DNA of 64,000 nt, taken from Rheinheimera baltica DSM 14885 (GTDB taxonomy: Bacteria; Pseudomonadota; Gammaproteobacteria; Enterobacterales; Alteromonadaceae). Location: assembly GCF_000425345.1 (NCBI RefSeq), contig NZ_AUDG01000008.1, forward strand, positions 1 to 64,000. Reading direction: 5' to 3'. The notes beneath the pieces were generated by a model, which saw nothing but the letters and a program-made list of their open reading frames with translations, had not been told where the DNA came from and did not search any database. The position numbers were made by a program, and so were the translations under genes. This document shows positions 7,952 through 20,014 of the stretch, piece after piece; the stretch's first letter is position 1; the number at the start of each line of letters is the position of its first letter.

Positions 7952-8803
7952 ATGAGCGATACAGCAGAAATGATCTCATTACCGGTAGCGGCCAGCAGTA
8001 GTCTGGAAGCTTATACTCATGCTGTCAGTTCCATTGCCATGCTTAGCGCAGATGAAGAGCGAAGTCTGGCTGAACGTTTACACCAGAATGGTGATTTAGA
8101 AGCTGCCCGGCAGTTGATTATGTCGCACTTGCGTTTTGTAGTGCACATTGCCCGCAGTTATTCCGGTTATGGTTTACCTGTTAGCGATTTAATCCAGGAA
8201 GGCAATATCGGCCTGATGAAAGCGGTAAAACGTTTTGATCCAAACGTAGGTGTTCGCTTAGTCTCATTTGCGGTGCATTGGATTAAAGCCGAGATCCATG
8301 AATATGTATTAAAAAACTGGCGTATTGTAAAAATTGCGACCACTAAAGCGCAGCGTAAGTTGTTTTTTAATCTGCGTAAAGCCAAAAAACACTTAGGCTG
8401 GTTTAATCAGGATGAAGTGAAAAATGTGGCAGAGTCATTAGGTGTTGCTGAGCATGAAGTACGTGAAATGGAAGCGCGTATGAGCAATTATGATATGCCA
8501 TTTGACGCACCTGATGAGGACGATGAAGCGGCTTATACAGCGCCAGTTTACTACTTGGAAGACAAGGCCTCAGACTTGGCGCATCGCGTTGAGGAAGACC
8601 AGTGGGATAATGCGGCAGTTGACCGCTTACAAGCCGCGATGCGCACCTTGGACGACCGTAGTCAGGATATTATCCGCGCCCGTTGGTTAGACAACAACAA
8701 ACTGACTTTACAAGAATTGGCAGATCGTTATTCAGTGTCTGCTGAGCGGGTACGTCAGTTAGAAAAAAATGCCATGAAAAAATTACAGTCGGCGATGAGT
8801 TAA
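7952..8803 (+). CDS. rpoH: RNA polymerase heat-shock sigma factor RpoH (sigma-32)
   Basis: RpoH directs RNA polymerase to chaperone and protease promoters. The 283-residue protein carries region 2 ([23 protein letters not shown] and [15 protein letters not shown]), the diagnostic RpoH box [13 protein letters not shown] (134-146), and region 4 ending [30 protein letters not shown] precedes ATG 7952 by a usual distance. It follows ftsX as in other gammaproteobacteria but has its own promoter region with a CIRCE operator. A strong terminator follows. Confidence 0.97.
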   Translation: MSDTAEMISLPVAASSSLEAYTHAVSSIAMLSADEERSLAERLHQNGDLEAARQLIMSHLRFVVHIARSYSGYGLPVSDLIQEGNIGLMKAVKRFDPNVGVRLVSFAVHWIKAEIHEYVLKNWRIVKIATTKAQRKLFFNLRKAKKHLGWFNQDEVKNVAESLGVAEHEVREMEARMSNYDMPFDAPDEDDEAAYTAPVYYLEDKASDLAHRVEEDQWDNAAVDRLQAAMRTLDDRSQDIIRARWLDNNKLTLQELADRYSVSAERVRQLEKNAMKKLQSAMS

Positions 8804-8828
8804 CGCTGGCTTAGTTTATAAGAATAAT

Positions 8829-8854
8829 AAAAAACCGCCGAAAGGCGGTTTTTT
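8829..8854. terminator. Bidirectional terminator between rpoH and metJ
   Basis: AAAAAACCGCC, GAAA loop, GGCGGTTTTTT: a 5-bp GC stem flanked by six A and six T, which acts as a Rho-independent terminator on both strands. It lies between the convergent ends of rpoH and metJ. Confidence 0.93.
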
Positions 8855-8869
8855 ATTACCAAAACAAAC

Positions 8870-9205
8870 TTACTCTTCGTCGCTGTCTGCTTCGATGATC
8901 ACCGGAATTGGTTTGCCCATACTGGTTAAGATCTGCCGAACCTCTGTTGGGATTTGATGCGGATTATCTTTACGCAAATCTTCATCAGCAGGCAGTGGCT
9001 GGCCGGTAAACGCATGCAGAAACGCTTCACATAGCAACTCACTGTTGGTGGCGTGTCGTAAATTATTGACCTGACGGCGTGTGCGTTCGTCTGTCAGTAC
9101 TTTTAATACGTTTAGCGGAATAGATACGGTGATCTTTTTCACGAGTTCTGATTTTTTACCGTGTTCCGCGTACGGGTGAATATATTCCCCATTCCACTTA
9201 GCCAT
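8870..9205 (-). CDS. metJ: Met repressor MetJ
   Basis: MetJ is the ribbon-helix-helix repressor of methionine biosynthesis, with SAM as co-repressor. The 111 residues match the enterobacterial protein nearly throughout: [19 protein letters not shown], the DNA-contacting strand [20 protein letters not shown], and [20 protein letters not shown]. It is a few residues longer than the usual 105, with a Glu/Asp-rich tail. It is divergent from metB, and the met boxes at 9310-9371 lie between the two start codons, so it probably represses both itself and metBLF. Confidence 0.97.
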   Translation of the reverse strand: MAKWNGEYIHPYAEHGKKSELVKKITVSIPLNVLKVLTDERTRRQVNNLRHATNSELLCEAFLHAFTGQPLPADEDLRKDNPHQIPTEVRQILTSMGKPIPVIIEADSDEE

Positions 9206-9309
9206 ATGGTTACCTTGTATTAGTCATTATGTTGTGTTGCTCGCGCAAGTGGCGAAATTCTATCTTGTTATGCCGCTCAGTCAAATAGTGTGCAACAAAT
9301 AATCATTAT

Positions 9310-9333
9310 AGACGGCTAAATGGTTTGACATCT
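9310..9333. promoter_or_regulatory. Met boxes, upstream array (MetJ operator)
   Basis: Three contiguous 8-bp units compare with the met-box consensus AGACGTCT as follows: AGACGGCT (9310-9317, 7 of 8), AAATGGTT (9318-9325, 4 of 8) and TGACATCT (9326-9333, 6 of 8). The array lies at and just upstream of the metB -35 element, fitting repression by MetJ. Confidence 0.75.
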
Positions 9334-9352
9334 GTATTTCTATCACTATAAT
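9325..9352 (+). promoter_or_regulatory. metB promoter, consensus sigma-70 type
   Basis: TTGACA at 9325-9330 and TATAAT at 9347-9352 with a 16-base spacer form a near-ideal sigma-70 promoter reading into metB. The -35 hexamer is inside one met-box array and the second array begins four bases after the -10, so the promoter is bracketed by MetJ sites. Confidence 0.85.
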
Positions 9353-9355
9353 TTT

Positions 9356-9371
9356 AGACGTCTAAACATCT
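9356..9371. promoter_or_regulatory. Met boxes, downstream array (MetJ operator)
   Basis: AGACGTCT at 9356-9363 is a perfect met box and AAACATCT at 9364-9371 matches 6 of 8; the following AAATGGGG (9372-9379) is too weak to count. They cover the likely transcription start of metB, 15 bases or more before its ATG at 9387. Confidence 0.85.
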
Positions 9372-9386
9372 AAATGGGGTTTCATT

Positions 9387-10652
9387 ATGTCAAAGCGTCA
9401 TGCCGCGACGATCGCTGCGCGGGCAGGTATCGCTAAAGATCCTGCTTTTTCTGCAGTGACACCGCCACTGTATTTAACCTCAACCTATGAATTAACCGCG
9501 TTTAAACAACCTGGACAGTATGATTATTCGCGCTCAAATAATCCCACCCGTGACTTGTTGGCTGAAACCTTAGCTGAGCTAGAGGGCGGTGCCAAAGCGA
9601 TAGTTACCAGTACGGGGATGTCAGCGTGTTTACTGGCGTTACAGTTATTAACGCCGGACGATACCTTAGTTATCCCTCATGATTGCTACGGCGGCAGTTA
9701 CCGGCTGTTTACCAATTTAGCGCAGCGTAAAAAAGCGTTTAAGTTATTGGTGGTGAATTTTCAACAAGTGGGCTGGCAATCTCAGATCAGTGCTGTTAAG
9801 CCAAAAATGATTTGGTTGGAAACACCTTCCAACCCACTATTACAAATTACCGATGTGCGAGCGGTTTGTTCATTGGCAAGCAGTCTGCAAGCGTTAGTCG
9901 TGGTTGATAACACTTTCTTATCGCCGGTATTGCAACAGCCGCTGGCATTGGGAGCTGACATTGTCGTGCACTCGACGACTAAATATATTAATGGGCATAG
10001 TGACATTGTTGGCGGTGTGCTGGTGTGTAAAACGCAGCAATTAGGCGATGAATTAAAATGGTGGGCCAATTGTTTGGGGGTTACAGGCGCACCGTTTGAC
10101 AGTTATATGACTTTGCGTGGCTTGCGCACGTTGGAGCCGCGGATCCGGTTGCAGCAAGACAACACCGCGCGGGTAGTCGAGTTTCTTACTAAACAACCTT
10201 TGGTTGCAAAAACATATTATCCCGGATTAGCTGACCATCCGGGTCATGCTATTGCGGTGGCACAACAAACTGGCTTTGGTGCAATGTGCAGTTTCGATCT
10301 AGCCGCCGATGCGGGACTGTTACCGGTGTTTTTCTCGGCGCTGAACATTTTTACCTTGGCACAGTCCTTAGGTGGTATTGAAAGTCTGATATGTCACCCC
10401 GGCTCAATGACGCATGCATCCATGGATGCTGAGGCACAGAAAACGGCGGGTATTGGACCCACATTGATTAGATTGTCGGTGGGAATAGAAAACGTCAATG
10501 ACTTAATAACCGATCTGCAACAGGCGTTCAACGCGGTTAGTCAGGCAATCGCTCAGGGGGGGGATCAGCAAAATACCAGCCGCTCACAGCAGAAGAACGA
10601 ACAACATCAGCAGCAGTTTCGGTTGAATCCGGCACTGGGCGCTTTTTGGTAA
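9387..10652 (+). CDS. metB: Cystathionine gamma-synthase MetB
   Basis: MetB joins an activated homoserine ester to cysteine to give cystathionine, using PLP. The protein belongs to the Cys/Met metabolism PLP family: YDYSRSNNPTRDLLAETLAELE, the phosphate-binding STGMSACLLAL, VDNTFLSPVLQQPLALGAD, and the PLP-lysine motif STTKYINGHSD with Lys199. SLGGIESLICHPGSMTHASM is the substrate-site region. At 421 residues it exceeds the usual 386 because of a Gln/Asn/Ser-rich tail after the family end near residue 388. Cystathionine beta-lyase or gamma-lyase is the alternative, but the metJ/metL context favours MetB. Confidence 0.93.
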   Translation: MSKRHAATIAARAGIAKDPAFSAVTPPLYLTSTYELTAFKQPGQYDYSRSNNPTRDLLAETLAELEGGAKAIVTSTGMSACLLALQLLTPDDTLVIPHDCYGGSYRLFTNLAQRKKAFKLLVVNFQQVGWQSQISAVKPKMIWLETPSNPLLQITDVRAVCSLASSLQALVVVDNTFLSPVLQQPLALGADIVVHSTTKYINGHSDIVGGVLVCKTQQLGDELKWWANCLGVTGAPFDSYMTLRGLRTLEPRIRLQQDNTARVVEFLTKQPLVAKTYYPGLADHPGHAIAVAQQTGFGAMCSFDLAADAGLLPVFFSALNIFTLAQSLGGIESLICHPGSMTHASMDAEAQKTAGIGPTLIRLSVGIENVNDLITDLQQAFNAVSQAIAQGGDQQNTSRSQQKNEQHQQQFRLNPALGAFW

Positions 10653-10658
10653 ATTATT

Positions 10659-13965
<3,307 letters not shown>

Positions 13966-13980
13966 TCCCACAATGTTATC

Positions 13981-14030
13981 AGCCCGCTCATTGCCAGATT
14001 TTTGGGCGATAATTGACAGCTGAGCGGGTT
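13981..14030. repeat. Inverted repeat after metF
   Basis: AGCCCGCTCA (13981-13990) pairs with TGAGCGGGTT (14021-14030): eight perfect pairs plus two outer positions including a G-U. The 30-base loop itself contains a weak TTGCCA/TGGGCGA pairing. No T-run follows, so it may be a weak terminator, an mRNA 3'-end stabiliser or an operator for the next gene. Confidence 0.4.
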
Positions 14031-14107
14031 GGCGCAGCGCATTATTTCGGGTAATCTGAGCAGTATTATTGCTTTAGCAATTGCTTAATCATCAGGGACG
14101 CGTTGCA

Positions 14108-17101
14108 ATGTTTGAAGTATTGGATCGCAATTGTTTGTTTCAACAGTTACGCTTGTTACCAGATAAAAAACTGTTATTTGGCGTGTTGTTGGCCTGCCTG
14201 CTGTTCAACTGTAATGCTAGCACCTCCGCTACACCATTAAGTCATTATTTCCAAGAAAGTTGGACTACCAGAGATGGCTTACCCCACAACACCGTAAACA
14301 GTATTAGCCAAAGTGCCGATGGGTATTTGTGGCTGGCGACATGGGAGGGGGCAGCTCGTTTTAATGGCCGGGTATTCGAAGTTTTCGGCAGGGGTGCAAC
14401 AACCGGTTTACCTGACTCCGGCATTCGAACTTTAGCTAAGGATTCGCAGGGAAATATAGTTCTCGCGGGTGCCAGAGGCGGTATTAGCAAGCAAACTGTC
14501 GACGGCTGGCACAATTGGCCAGCCTTTAGTGCGCTGATAAACGCTGTGGTAATTGAAGACGATGATGCGACTTTATGGTTAGCCAGCGAAGGCCAGGGAT
14601 TATTTCAGCAACGGCCTGATGGCAGCCGCAAGCAATTTACCACCGAGCAAGGTCTGGGTAGTGATGTGGTACACAGTTTATTAAAAGATAAAACGGGTCG
14701 GCTGTGGATTGGTACCGGACGTGGTTTAGCCTGGTTAAAGCCTGACAAAGCCCCGTTGAAGATCCATAACGTTGAAGGCTTACCCGCTGTACCCGTATTT
14801 GCATTACGTCAATACGGCGATGATGTACTTATTGGTACTGAGCGTGGTTTGTTTATTTTTAGCCACGGAAAAGCACAGCTGTTATCTGCAGATTTAGCTA
14901 ATTTGCCAGTGTCCGCAATTCTGGTACAAGACAAACACATTTGGATTGGTTCTACTGACCGTGGTTTATTGCGCTTTAGTGAGCGAGGTGTGGAAACATT
15001 AAGCATGACCGGTGGCTTGCCAAACAATCGTATCTTATCGTTGTACCTGGATAGGGAGAAAAGTCTTTGGGTCGGGACTAACGGAGGGCTATTTCGCCTG
15101 CGCGACGCTCCTTTTGTCACTTATACCGCAGAAAGTGGTTTGGCGGGTGATTATGTTCGTGCGGTGTTGGCGCATTCTGACGGTTCTGTATGGGTTGGCA
15201 CTAGCCAAGGCTTGAGCCAAGGCAGTGAAACTGGATTTGAGACCATCAACTTAGCGCCCGCCAGTAGTGGGCAATCCATATTAAGTTTGGCTGAAGACAA
15301 AGATGGTGCGGTATGGGTGGGAACTTATACCGATGGTGCACTGCGCTACCATAACGGAGTGATAACAGATAAATACGATAGAGCAACGGGCCTGTTGGCA
15401 AATGAGGTCAGAGCCATTTTGCCCGATAACAAAGAGGGTATTTGGATAGGCACTGGCCAGGGATTAAATTTTATCGGCCCTGATGGAATACGTAGTTTCG
15501 GCAAAGCTGAAGGCTTACCCACTCCCTTTGTTATGGCGCTTTACCAACACCACGATGGCAGATTATTTATTGGTACAGGCGGTGGTGTTGCCATTATGCA
15601 AACTGAAGGCAGCATGACGGCCTTGGATTTTTCCAACTTGGATGGTGCAGAGTATGCGTTTGGTTTTGTTGCATCACCCGAAGACGATATTTTGTGGATG
15701 ACAACAGATCGTGGACTGGTTGCATATGATTTGCAAAGCGGACAAACGCAAATAATAGGGCGTAAAGCTGGCTTACCGTTTGATAAAGTGTTTCAAACCG
15801 TGGTGGATAACGACCACAATCTGTGGCTAAGCAGTAATAGAGGTATCTTGCGGTTAGAGCGGACGCAAGTCATGCAGTTTCTTGCTGGCACGCGTGATAC
15901 GGTTGACTATGAGCTATTTGGTGAAAGCGACGGCATGCAAAGTGCGCAGGCTAATGGCGGGTCGATGCAGGCAGCCACGATGGCTGCTGATGGCAGTGTG
16001 TTATTTGCGACATCAAAAGGGCTGAGTATCGTAAAACCTGCTGATTTAAATCGCTTTTCTATTAATACCCCGCCTGTGGTGATTGAGGGACTGCATGTTG
16101 ATGGCGCGGCAACCGCCCTACAACAAGGGCTGCACTTGCCCGCGGGTACTGAACGATTGGAGCTCCAGTTTGCCGGGTTGGGCTATATTATGCCGCAGCG
16201 TATGCAGTACAGTACTCAACTTATTGGTTTTGATACTGACTGGGTAACACGAGGCAATAATGCCACGGCTGAGTATACGAATTTGCCCCCCGGTGAATAT
16301 GATTTTTTAGTGCGGGCAGCATATCCACGCGGTGACTGGAGTGAAAATGTGGCGAGTTTCCGCTTTGTTATCTCACCGTATTATTGGCAGCGTCCTGGTT
16401 TTTGGTTAACTTTTATTGTTGTGACATTGTTATTAGCGGGTTTCACGTTACGTTGGCGTTTAACTGTGTTGCATCGACGGGAGCAAGAACTGCTAAGACA
16501 AGTTGCGGAGAAAACGCTTGAGCTGCAACAACAGACTGATTATCTGCGCGCAATAGACAAAGAACGCTCAACGCTGTTGGAACAGATAAAATCTCAGGCG
16601 CAAGAGTTTGAACTGCAAGCGCGTAGAGATGCGTTAACCGGATTGGCAAATCGCAGAGCATTTGATGAGTCGTTAGGGCGTGAATGTGCCAGAGCAAGAC
16701 GAACAAAGATGCCGCTATGTTTAGTGCTACTGGATATTGATCACTTTAAACGGGTTAACGATACGTTTAGCCACAGTGTTGGAGACGAAATACTAAAAAT
16801 GGTTGCGGACGTTATCCTTCGTCATTGTCGTGAAGCTGACACTGTCGCTCGTTGGGGGGGAGAAGAGTTTGCCCTTTTACTGCCTGATACTTCACTCAAA
16901 GCTGCAGTAGATATTTGTGAGCGTATTCGCCATGCGGTCATGAAAATTGACTGTTCTGCATTTTCCGAAGATTTGCATATTACTGCGAGTATGGGTATTG
17001 CCAGTTTTGCTGATGAAGAGCAGCATGAGAAATTACTGTCACGTTCAGATTCTGCATTATATCGAGCCAAGCAAGGCGGTCGTAACAGGGTGGCATCGTA
17101 G
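14108..17101 (+). CDS. Two-component-type propeller sensor diguanylate cyclase
   Basis: A 997-residue membrane protein that probably makes c-di-GMP in response to a periplasmic signal. Order: signal/anchor segment KLLFGVLLACLLFNC near residue 25; about fourteen ligand-binding beta-propeller repeats (LWLATWEGAARFNG, LWIGTGRGLAWL, VWVGTYTDGALRY and similar); a Y_Y_Y domain near 660-755 (LPPGEYDFLVRAAYPRGDWS); a membrane helix FWLTFIVVTLLLAGFTLRW; a coiled coil; and a C-terminal GGDEF domain. The active site reads RWGGEEF and is preceded at the canonical five-residue spacing by READ, an RxxD inhibitory site, so it looks active and product-inhibited. ATG 14108 is preferred (AGGGA nine bases upstream) over an upstream in-frame TTG at 14081. 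Confidence 0.9.
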   Translation: MFEVLDRNCLFQQLRLLPDKKLLFGVLLACLLFNCNASTSATPLSHYFQESWTTRDGLPHNTVNSISQSADGYLWLATWEGAARFNGRVFEVFGRGATTGLPDSGIRTLAKDSQGNIVLAGARGGISKQTVDGWHNWPAFSALINAVVIEDDDATLWLASEGQGLFQQRPDGSRKQFTTEQGLGSDVVHSLLKDKTGRLWIGTGRGLAWLKPDKAPLKIHNVEGLPAVPVFALRQYGDDVLIGTERGLFIFSHGKAQLLSADLANLPVSAILVQDKHIWIGSTDRGLLRFSERGVETLSMTGGLPNNRILSLYLDREKSLWVGTNGGLFRLRDAPFVTYTAESGLAGDYVRAVLAHSDGSVWVGTSQGLSQGSETGFETINLAPASSGQSILSLAEDKDGAVWVGTYTDGALRYHNGVITDKYDRATGLLANEVRAILPDNKEGIWIGTGQGLNFIGPDGIRSFGKAEGLPTPFVMALYQHHDGRLFIGTGGGVAIMQTEGSMTALDFSNLDGAEYAFGFVASPEDDILWMTTDRGLVAYDLQSGQTQIIGRKAGLPFDKVFQTVVDNDHNLWLSSNRGILRLERTQVMQFLAGTRDTVDYELFGESDGMQSAQANGGSMQAATMAADGSVLFATSKGLSIVKPADLNRFSINTPPVVIEGLHVDGAATALQQGLHLPAGTERLELQFAGLGYIMPQRMQYSTQLIGFDTDWVTRGNNATAEYTNLPPGEYDFLVRAAYPRGDWSENVASFRFVISPYYWQRPGFWLTFIVVTLLLAGFTLRWRLTVLHRREQELLRQVAEKTLELQQQTDYLRAIDKERSTLLEQIKSQAQEFELQARRDALTGLANRRAFDESLGRECARARRTKMPLCLVLLDIDHFKRVNDTFSHSVGDEILKMVADVILRHCREADTVARWGGEEFALLLPDTSLKAAVDICERIRHAVMKIDCSAFSEDLHITASMGIASFADEEQHEKLLSRSDSALYRAKQGGRNRVAS

Positions 17102-17129
17102 ATTTAGCCAACCATGATATACTTTCTTT

Positions 17130-17164
17130 TGTATATAAATTCACAAAAATAGAATAATAATTCT
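17130..17164. promoter_or_regulatory. Tandem ARG boxes (ArgR operator) of argCBFGH
   Basis: TGTATATAAATTCA (17130-17143) and AGAATAATAATTCT (17151-17164) match the ARG-box core TGAATNNNNATTCA (9 and 8 of the 10 fixed positions). Their centres are 21 bases apart, the spacing bound by one ArgR hexamer. They lie 83-117 bases before argC. ArgR control is inferred from this match and the operon's content. Confidence 0.85.
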
Positions 17165-17246
17165 TGAAAGTGCATGGCGACCGTTCTACACTAGCGCTGT
17201 TTCGTGCTATACCTATACGTTATTTTATTGTCGAGAGTCGTTTCTA

Positions 17247-18287
17247 ATGTTATCAACTGACAAATCTACTTCTTTGGTACGCAGTATCGTTTTGGGTGCG
17301 GCCGGTTACAGCGGTGCCGAGCTGGCCGTCATTTTAGCGCGTAACCCCTATTTCGAACTTTGTGGCGCTTATGCATCTGCCGGGCGCAATGCGGAGCCAT
17401 TTTCTGCTTTGTATCCACGCTACCAGCAACAGTTAGATATTTTGGTGCAGCCTTGGCAAGATGCTTTAGCTAAGACGCTACAGGGCAAAGTCGATGTGGC
17501 ATTTTTAGCCTTGCCGCACGAAGCCAGTGAAGCCGTTACGCCTGTGCTTTTAGCTCAGGGCATTGATGTAGTGGATTTATCCGGCGCGTTTCGTTTAAAA
17601 AATCCAGAGCTTTATCCACAGTACTACGGTTATGAGCATCAACATCCTGATTTGCTGCAAGAGGCGGTATATTCTTTGATGGAGTGGCAAACTACGCCAT
17701 TACCACGGCTTATTTCAGTACCTGGTTGCTATCCAACGGCGTGTTCGTTGGCGTTGTTGCCACTGATTAAAGTGGGTTTAGTGGCTGAAAACTGTATTCC
17801 TGTTATCAATGCGACTAGTGGCGTATCCGGTGCTGGCCGTAAAGCCGCGCTTAATACGTCTTTTTGCGAAGTCGGTTTAAATGCATATGGTTTTTTTAAA
17901 CACCGTCATCGCCCCGAGATTGAACAGAATTTAGGCCGCAAGGTGGTGTTTACTCCTCATTTAGGTAACTTTAAGCGCGGCATATTGGCAACGAGTGTGG
18001 TCACGCTAACAGCGGGAACTTCTGCTGATGCAATAAAGTCGGCTTTTAATCAAGCTTATGCTAATAAACCACTCGTGCGTTTAGTGTCTCATTCACCCAA
18101 TGTGGCTGATATTGCTGGTACGCCGTTTTGTGATATTTACTGGCAGCAAGATGGTGATCAACTGGTTGTGGTGTCAGCGATTGATAATCTACTTAAAGGT
18201 GCTGCCGCACAAGCTATGCAGGCAGCAAATGTAAGATTTGGCAAACCGGAAACAGCGGGTTTGTTTGGAGGCGCCGCGCATGAATAA
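17247..18287 (+). CDS. argC: N-acetyl-gamma-glutamyl-phosphate reductase ArgC
   Basis: ArgC reduces N-acetylglutamyl phosphate to the semialdehyde with NADPH, the third step of arginine synthesis. The 346-residue protein opens with the nucleotide-binding VLGAAGYSGAELAVILARNP and has the catalytic cysteine in VPGCYPTACSLALLPL (Cys161). HRHRPEIEQNLG and LGNFKRGILATSVVTL are further family stretches. It is first in argC-B-F-G-H and overlaps argB by 8 bases. Confidence 0.96.
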   Translation: MLSTDKSTSLVRSIVLGAAGYSGAELAVILARNPYFELCGAYASAGRNAEPFSALYPRYQQQLDILVQPWQDALAKTLQGKVDVAFLALPHEASEAVTPVLLAQGIDVVDLSGAFRLKNPELYPQYYGYEHQHPDLLQEAVYSLMEWQTTPLPRLISVPGCYPTACSLALLPLIKVGLVAENCIPVINATSGVSGAGRKAALNTSFCEVGLNAYGFFKHRHRPEIEQNLGRKVVFTPHLGNFKRGILATSVVTLTAGTSADAIKSAFNQAYANKPLVRLVSHSPNVADIAGTPFCDIYWQQDGDQLVVVSAIDNLLKGAAAQAMQAANVRFGKPETAGLFGGAAHE

Positions 18288-19050
18288 TACGCCTTTGGTA
18301 TTAAAAATGGGTGGACGCCTGTTACAAGACGACAAAGCGTTAGATGCCTTATTGGCGGTGTGTGCTGAATTAAAGCAGCAATATCCGCTTGTGCTAGTGC
18401 ACGGTGGCGGTGATCAAGTTGATCAGTGGTTGGCTAAGTTTGGCTTTCACACCGAAAAACTGGACGGCCAACGTATTTCACCTGCCGAGCAGATGCCGGT
18501 AATTGCGGGTGCGTTAGCGGGTGCCGTTAATGCACATATGGTTGGCCGGGCATCTTTGCAAGGCTTAAACCCCGTTGGCTTAACATTATCGGCCGGAAAC
18601 AGTTGTCGTTTTGAATTAAACACGGCTTTGGGTTCAGTTGGCGTAGCGAAACCCAAAGATGCCGCTTTACTGCAAAGTTTGCTAAAAGAAGGTTTTACGC
18701 CAGTATTTTGCTCTATTGGTCATGGTGAGCAAGCTCAGTTACTCAATGTCAATGCGGATTTGGCTGCGGCTGCTATTTGTCAGCTGGTGCAAGGTCAACT
18801 GGTATTGCTGACTGATGTCCCCGGTATTTTGGACGGCGAAGGCAAATTAATTGCTGAGCTCAACAGTGCACAAGCACAGCAACTGGTAGAGCAAGGTGTG
18901 ATTAAAGGTGGCATGAAAGTAAAGCTCGATGCCGCGCTAGATACCGCGCAGGCACTGCGACGAAGTATCACCGTTGCAAGTTGGCAACACCCGGAAGATT
19001 TATTAAATTTGATGCGACAGCAAGCAGTAGGTACGCGCATCGTCTGTTAG
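18280..19050 (+). CDS. argB: Acetylglutamate kinase ArgB
   Basis: ArgB phosphorylates N-acetylglutamate. I chose ATG 18280, giving 256 residues starting MNNTPLVLKMGGRLLQDDKA; this matches family length, while the open frame further upstream lies within argC. Motifs: LVLKMGGRLL with the ATP-site Lys, LVLVHGGGDQVDQWL, NADLAAAAICQLV and LLTDVPGILDG, then GVIKGGMKVKLDAAL. The compact form lacks the N-terminal helix of arginine-inhibited hexameric kinases, so feedback inhibition is probably not at this enzyme. Confidence 0.95.
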   Translation: MNNTPLVLKMGGRLLQDDKALDALLAVCAELKQQYPLVLVHGGGDQVDQWLAKFGFHTEKLDGQRISPAEQMPVIAGALAGAVNAHMVGRASLQGLNPVGLTLSAGNSCRFELNTALGSVGVAKPKDAALLQSLLKEGFTPVFCSIGHGEQAQLLNVNADLAAAAICQLVQGQLVLLTDVPGILDGEGKLIAELNSAQAQQLVEQGVIKGGMKVKLDAALDTAQALRRSITVASWQHPEDLLNLMRQQAVGTRIVC

Positions 19051-19092
19051 TCCCTTGAACAAGGATGCCGCAATGGCGGCAGGTCTATCGAA

Positions 19093-20007
19093 ATGAGTAA
19101 ACTTAAACAACTATTGAGCCTGGCTGAATTAAATCCGGCTGAACTTAATGATTTGCTTAATTTAGCACTAAGCGTAAAGCAACAACCACACCAGTATAGC
19201 CAAGCGTTGGCCGGGAAAAGTATTGCGTTGATATTTGAAAAACCGTCGCTTCGCACCCGGGTTAGCTTTGATGTTGGTATCTATAAGCTTGGCGGTCATA
19301 GCGTGTATTTGGATCAGCAAAATGGTGCAATGGGTAAGCGTGAAACGGTGGCGGATTTTGGCGCCAATTTAGCTTGCTGGACAGATGCCATTGTAGCCAG
19401 AGTATATTCCCAGACAACTTTAGATCAGCTTGTTAAGGCCAGTCAAAAACCGGTGATTAACGCGTTAAGTGACTGGTATCACCCGTGTCAGGCACTTGCC
19501 GATTTGTTAGCGTTAAAAGAACGCTTTGGCAATTTGTCAAAGGTGCATTTAGCCTACGTTGGTGATGGAAATAATGTTTGTCATTCTTTAATGATTGGTG
19601 CGGCGTTGTCAGGCATGAAGATAACTGTGGTAACACCAAAAGGGTTTGAGCCTTCAACGCAGGTGCTAGAGCAAGCTCAGAATATTTCAGCAGCAACTGG
19701 TGCAAAGTTCGTATTAAGTAGCTCGTTATCTGCCGCAGAAGGGGCTGATGCGCTCTATACCGATACCTGGTTATCCATGGGTGATAAAGCAGATCCCTCA
19801 GTGATTGAACGTACATTCCGTCCGTATCAAATCAATGCGAACGTGATGGAAAATTTAGCAGTAAAATATTTTATGCACTGTTTACCCGCGCATCGAGAAC
19901 ATGAAGTAACCAGTGATGTATTAGACAGCGATGCCTCGCTGATATTGCAGCAAGCGGAAAACCGCATGCATGCCCAGAATGCCGTATTAATCAGTTTATT
20001 TGCGTGA
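19093..20007 (+). CDS. argF: Ornithine carbamoyltransferase ArgF
   Basis: This enzyme makes citrulline from ornithine and carbamoyl phosphate. The 304-residue protein has the carbamoyl-phosphate motif [11 protein letters not shown] (Ser52-Thr-Arg region), [17 protein letters not shown] near 133, [16 protein letters not shown] near 156, and the ornithine-site HCLPAHR near 262. N-acetylornithine carbamoyltransferase is unlikely given these typical motifs and the argB/argG neighbours. A 42-base gap separates it from argB; argG follows after a GAGGA ribosome site. Confidence 0.95.
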   Translation: MSKLKQLLSLAELNPAELNDLLNLALSVKQQPHQYSQALAGKSIALIFEKPSLRTRVSFDVGIYKLGGHSVYLDQQNGAMGKRETVADFGANLACWTDAIVARVYSQTTLDQLVKASQKPVINALSDWYHPCQALADLLALKERFGNLSKVHLAYVGDGNNVCHSLMIGAALSGMKITVVTPKGFEPSTQVLEQAQNISAATGAKFVLSSSLSAAEGADALYTDTWLSMGDKADPSVIERTFRPYQINANVMENLAVKYFMHCLPAHREHEVTSDVLDSDASLILQQAENRMHAQNAVLISLFA

Positions 20008-20014
20008 GGACACT

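Noticed and set aside
14081-14107. Nine-codon N-terminal extension of the propeller cyclase from TTG 14081
   Set aside because: ATG 14108 has a better ribosome site and leaves a plausible signal/anchor segment.
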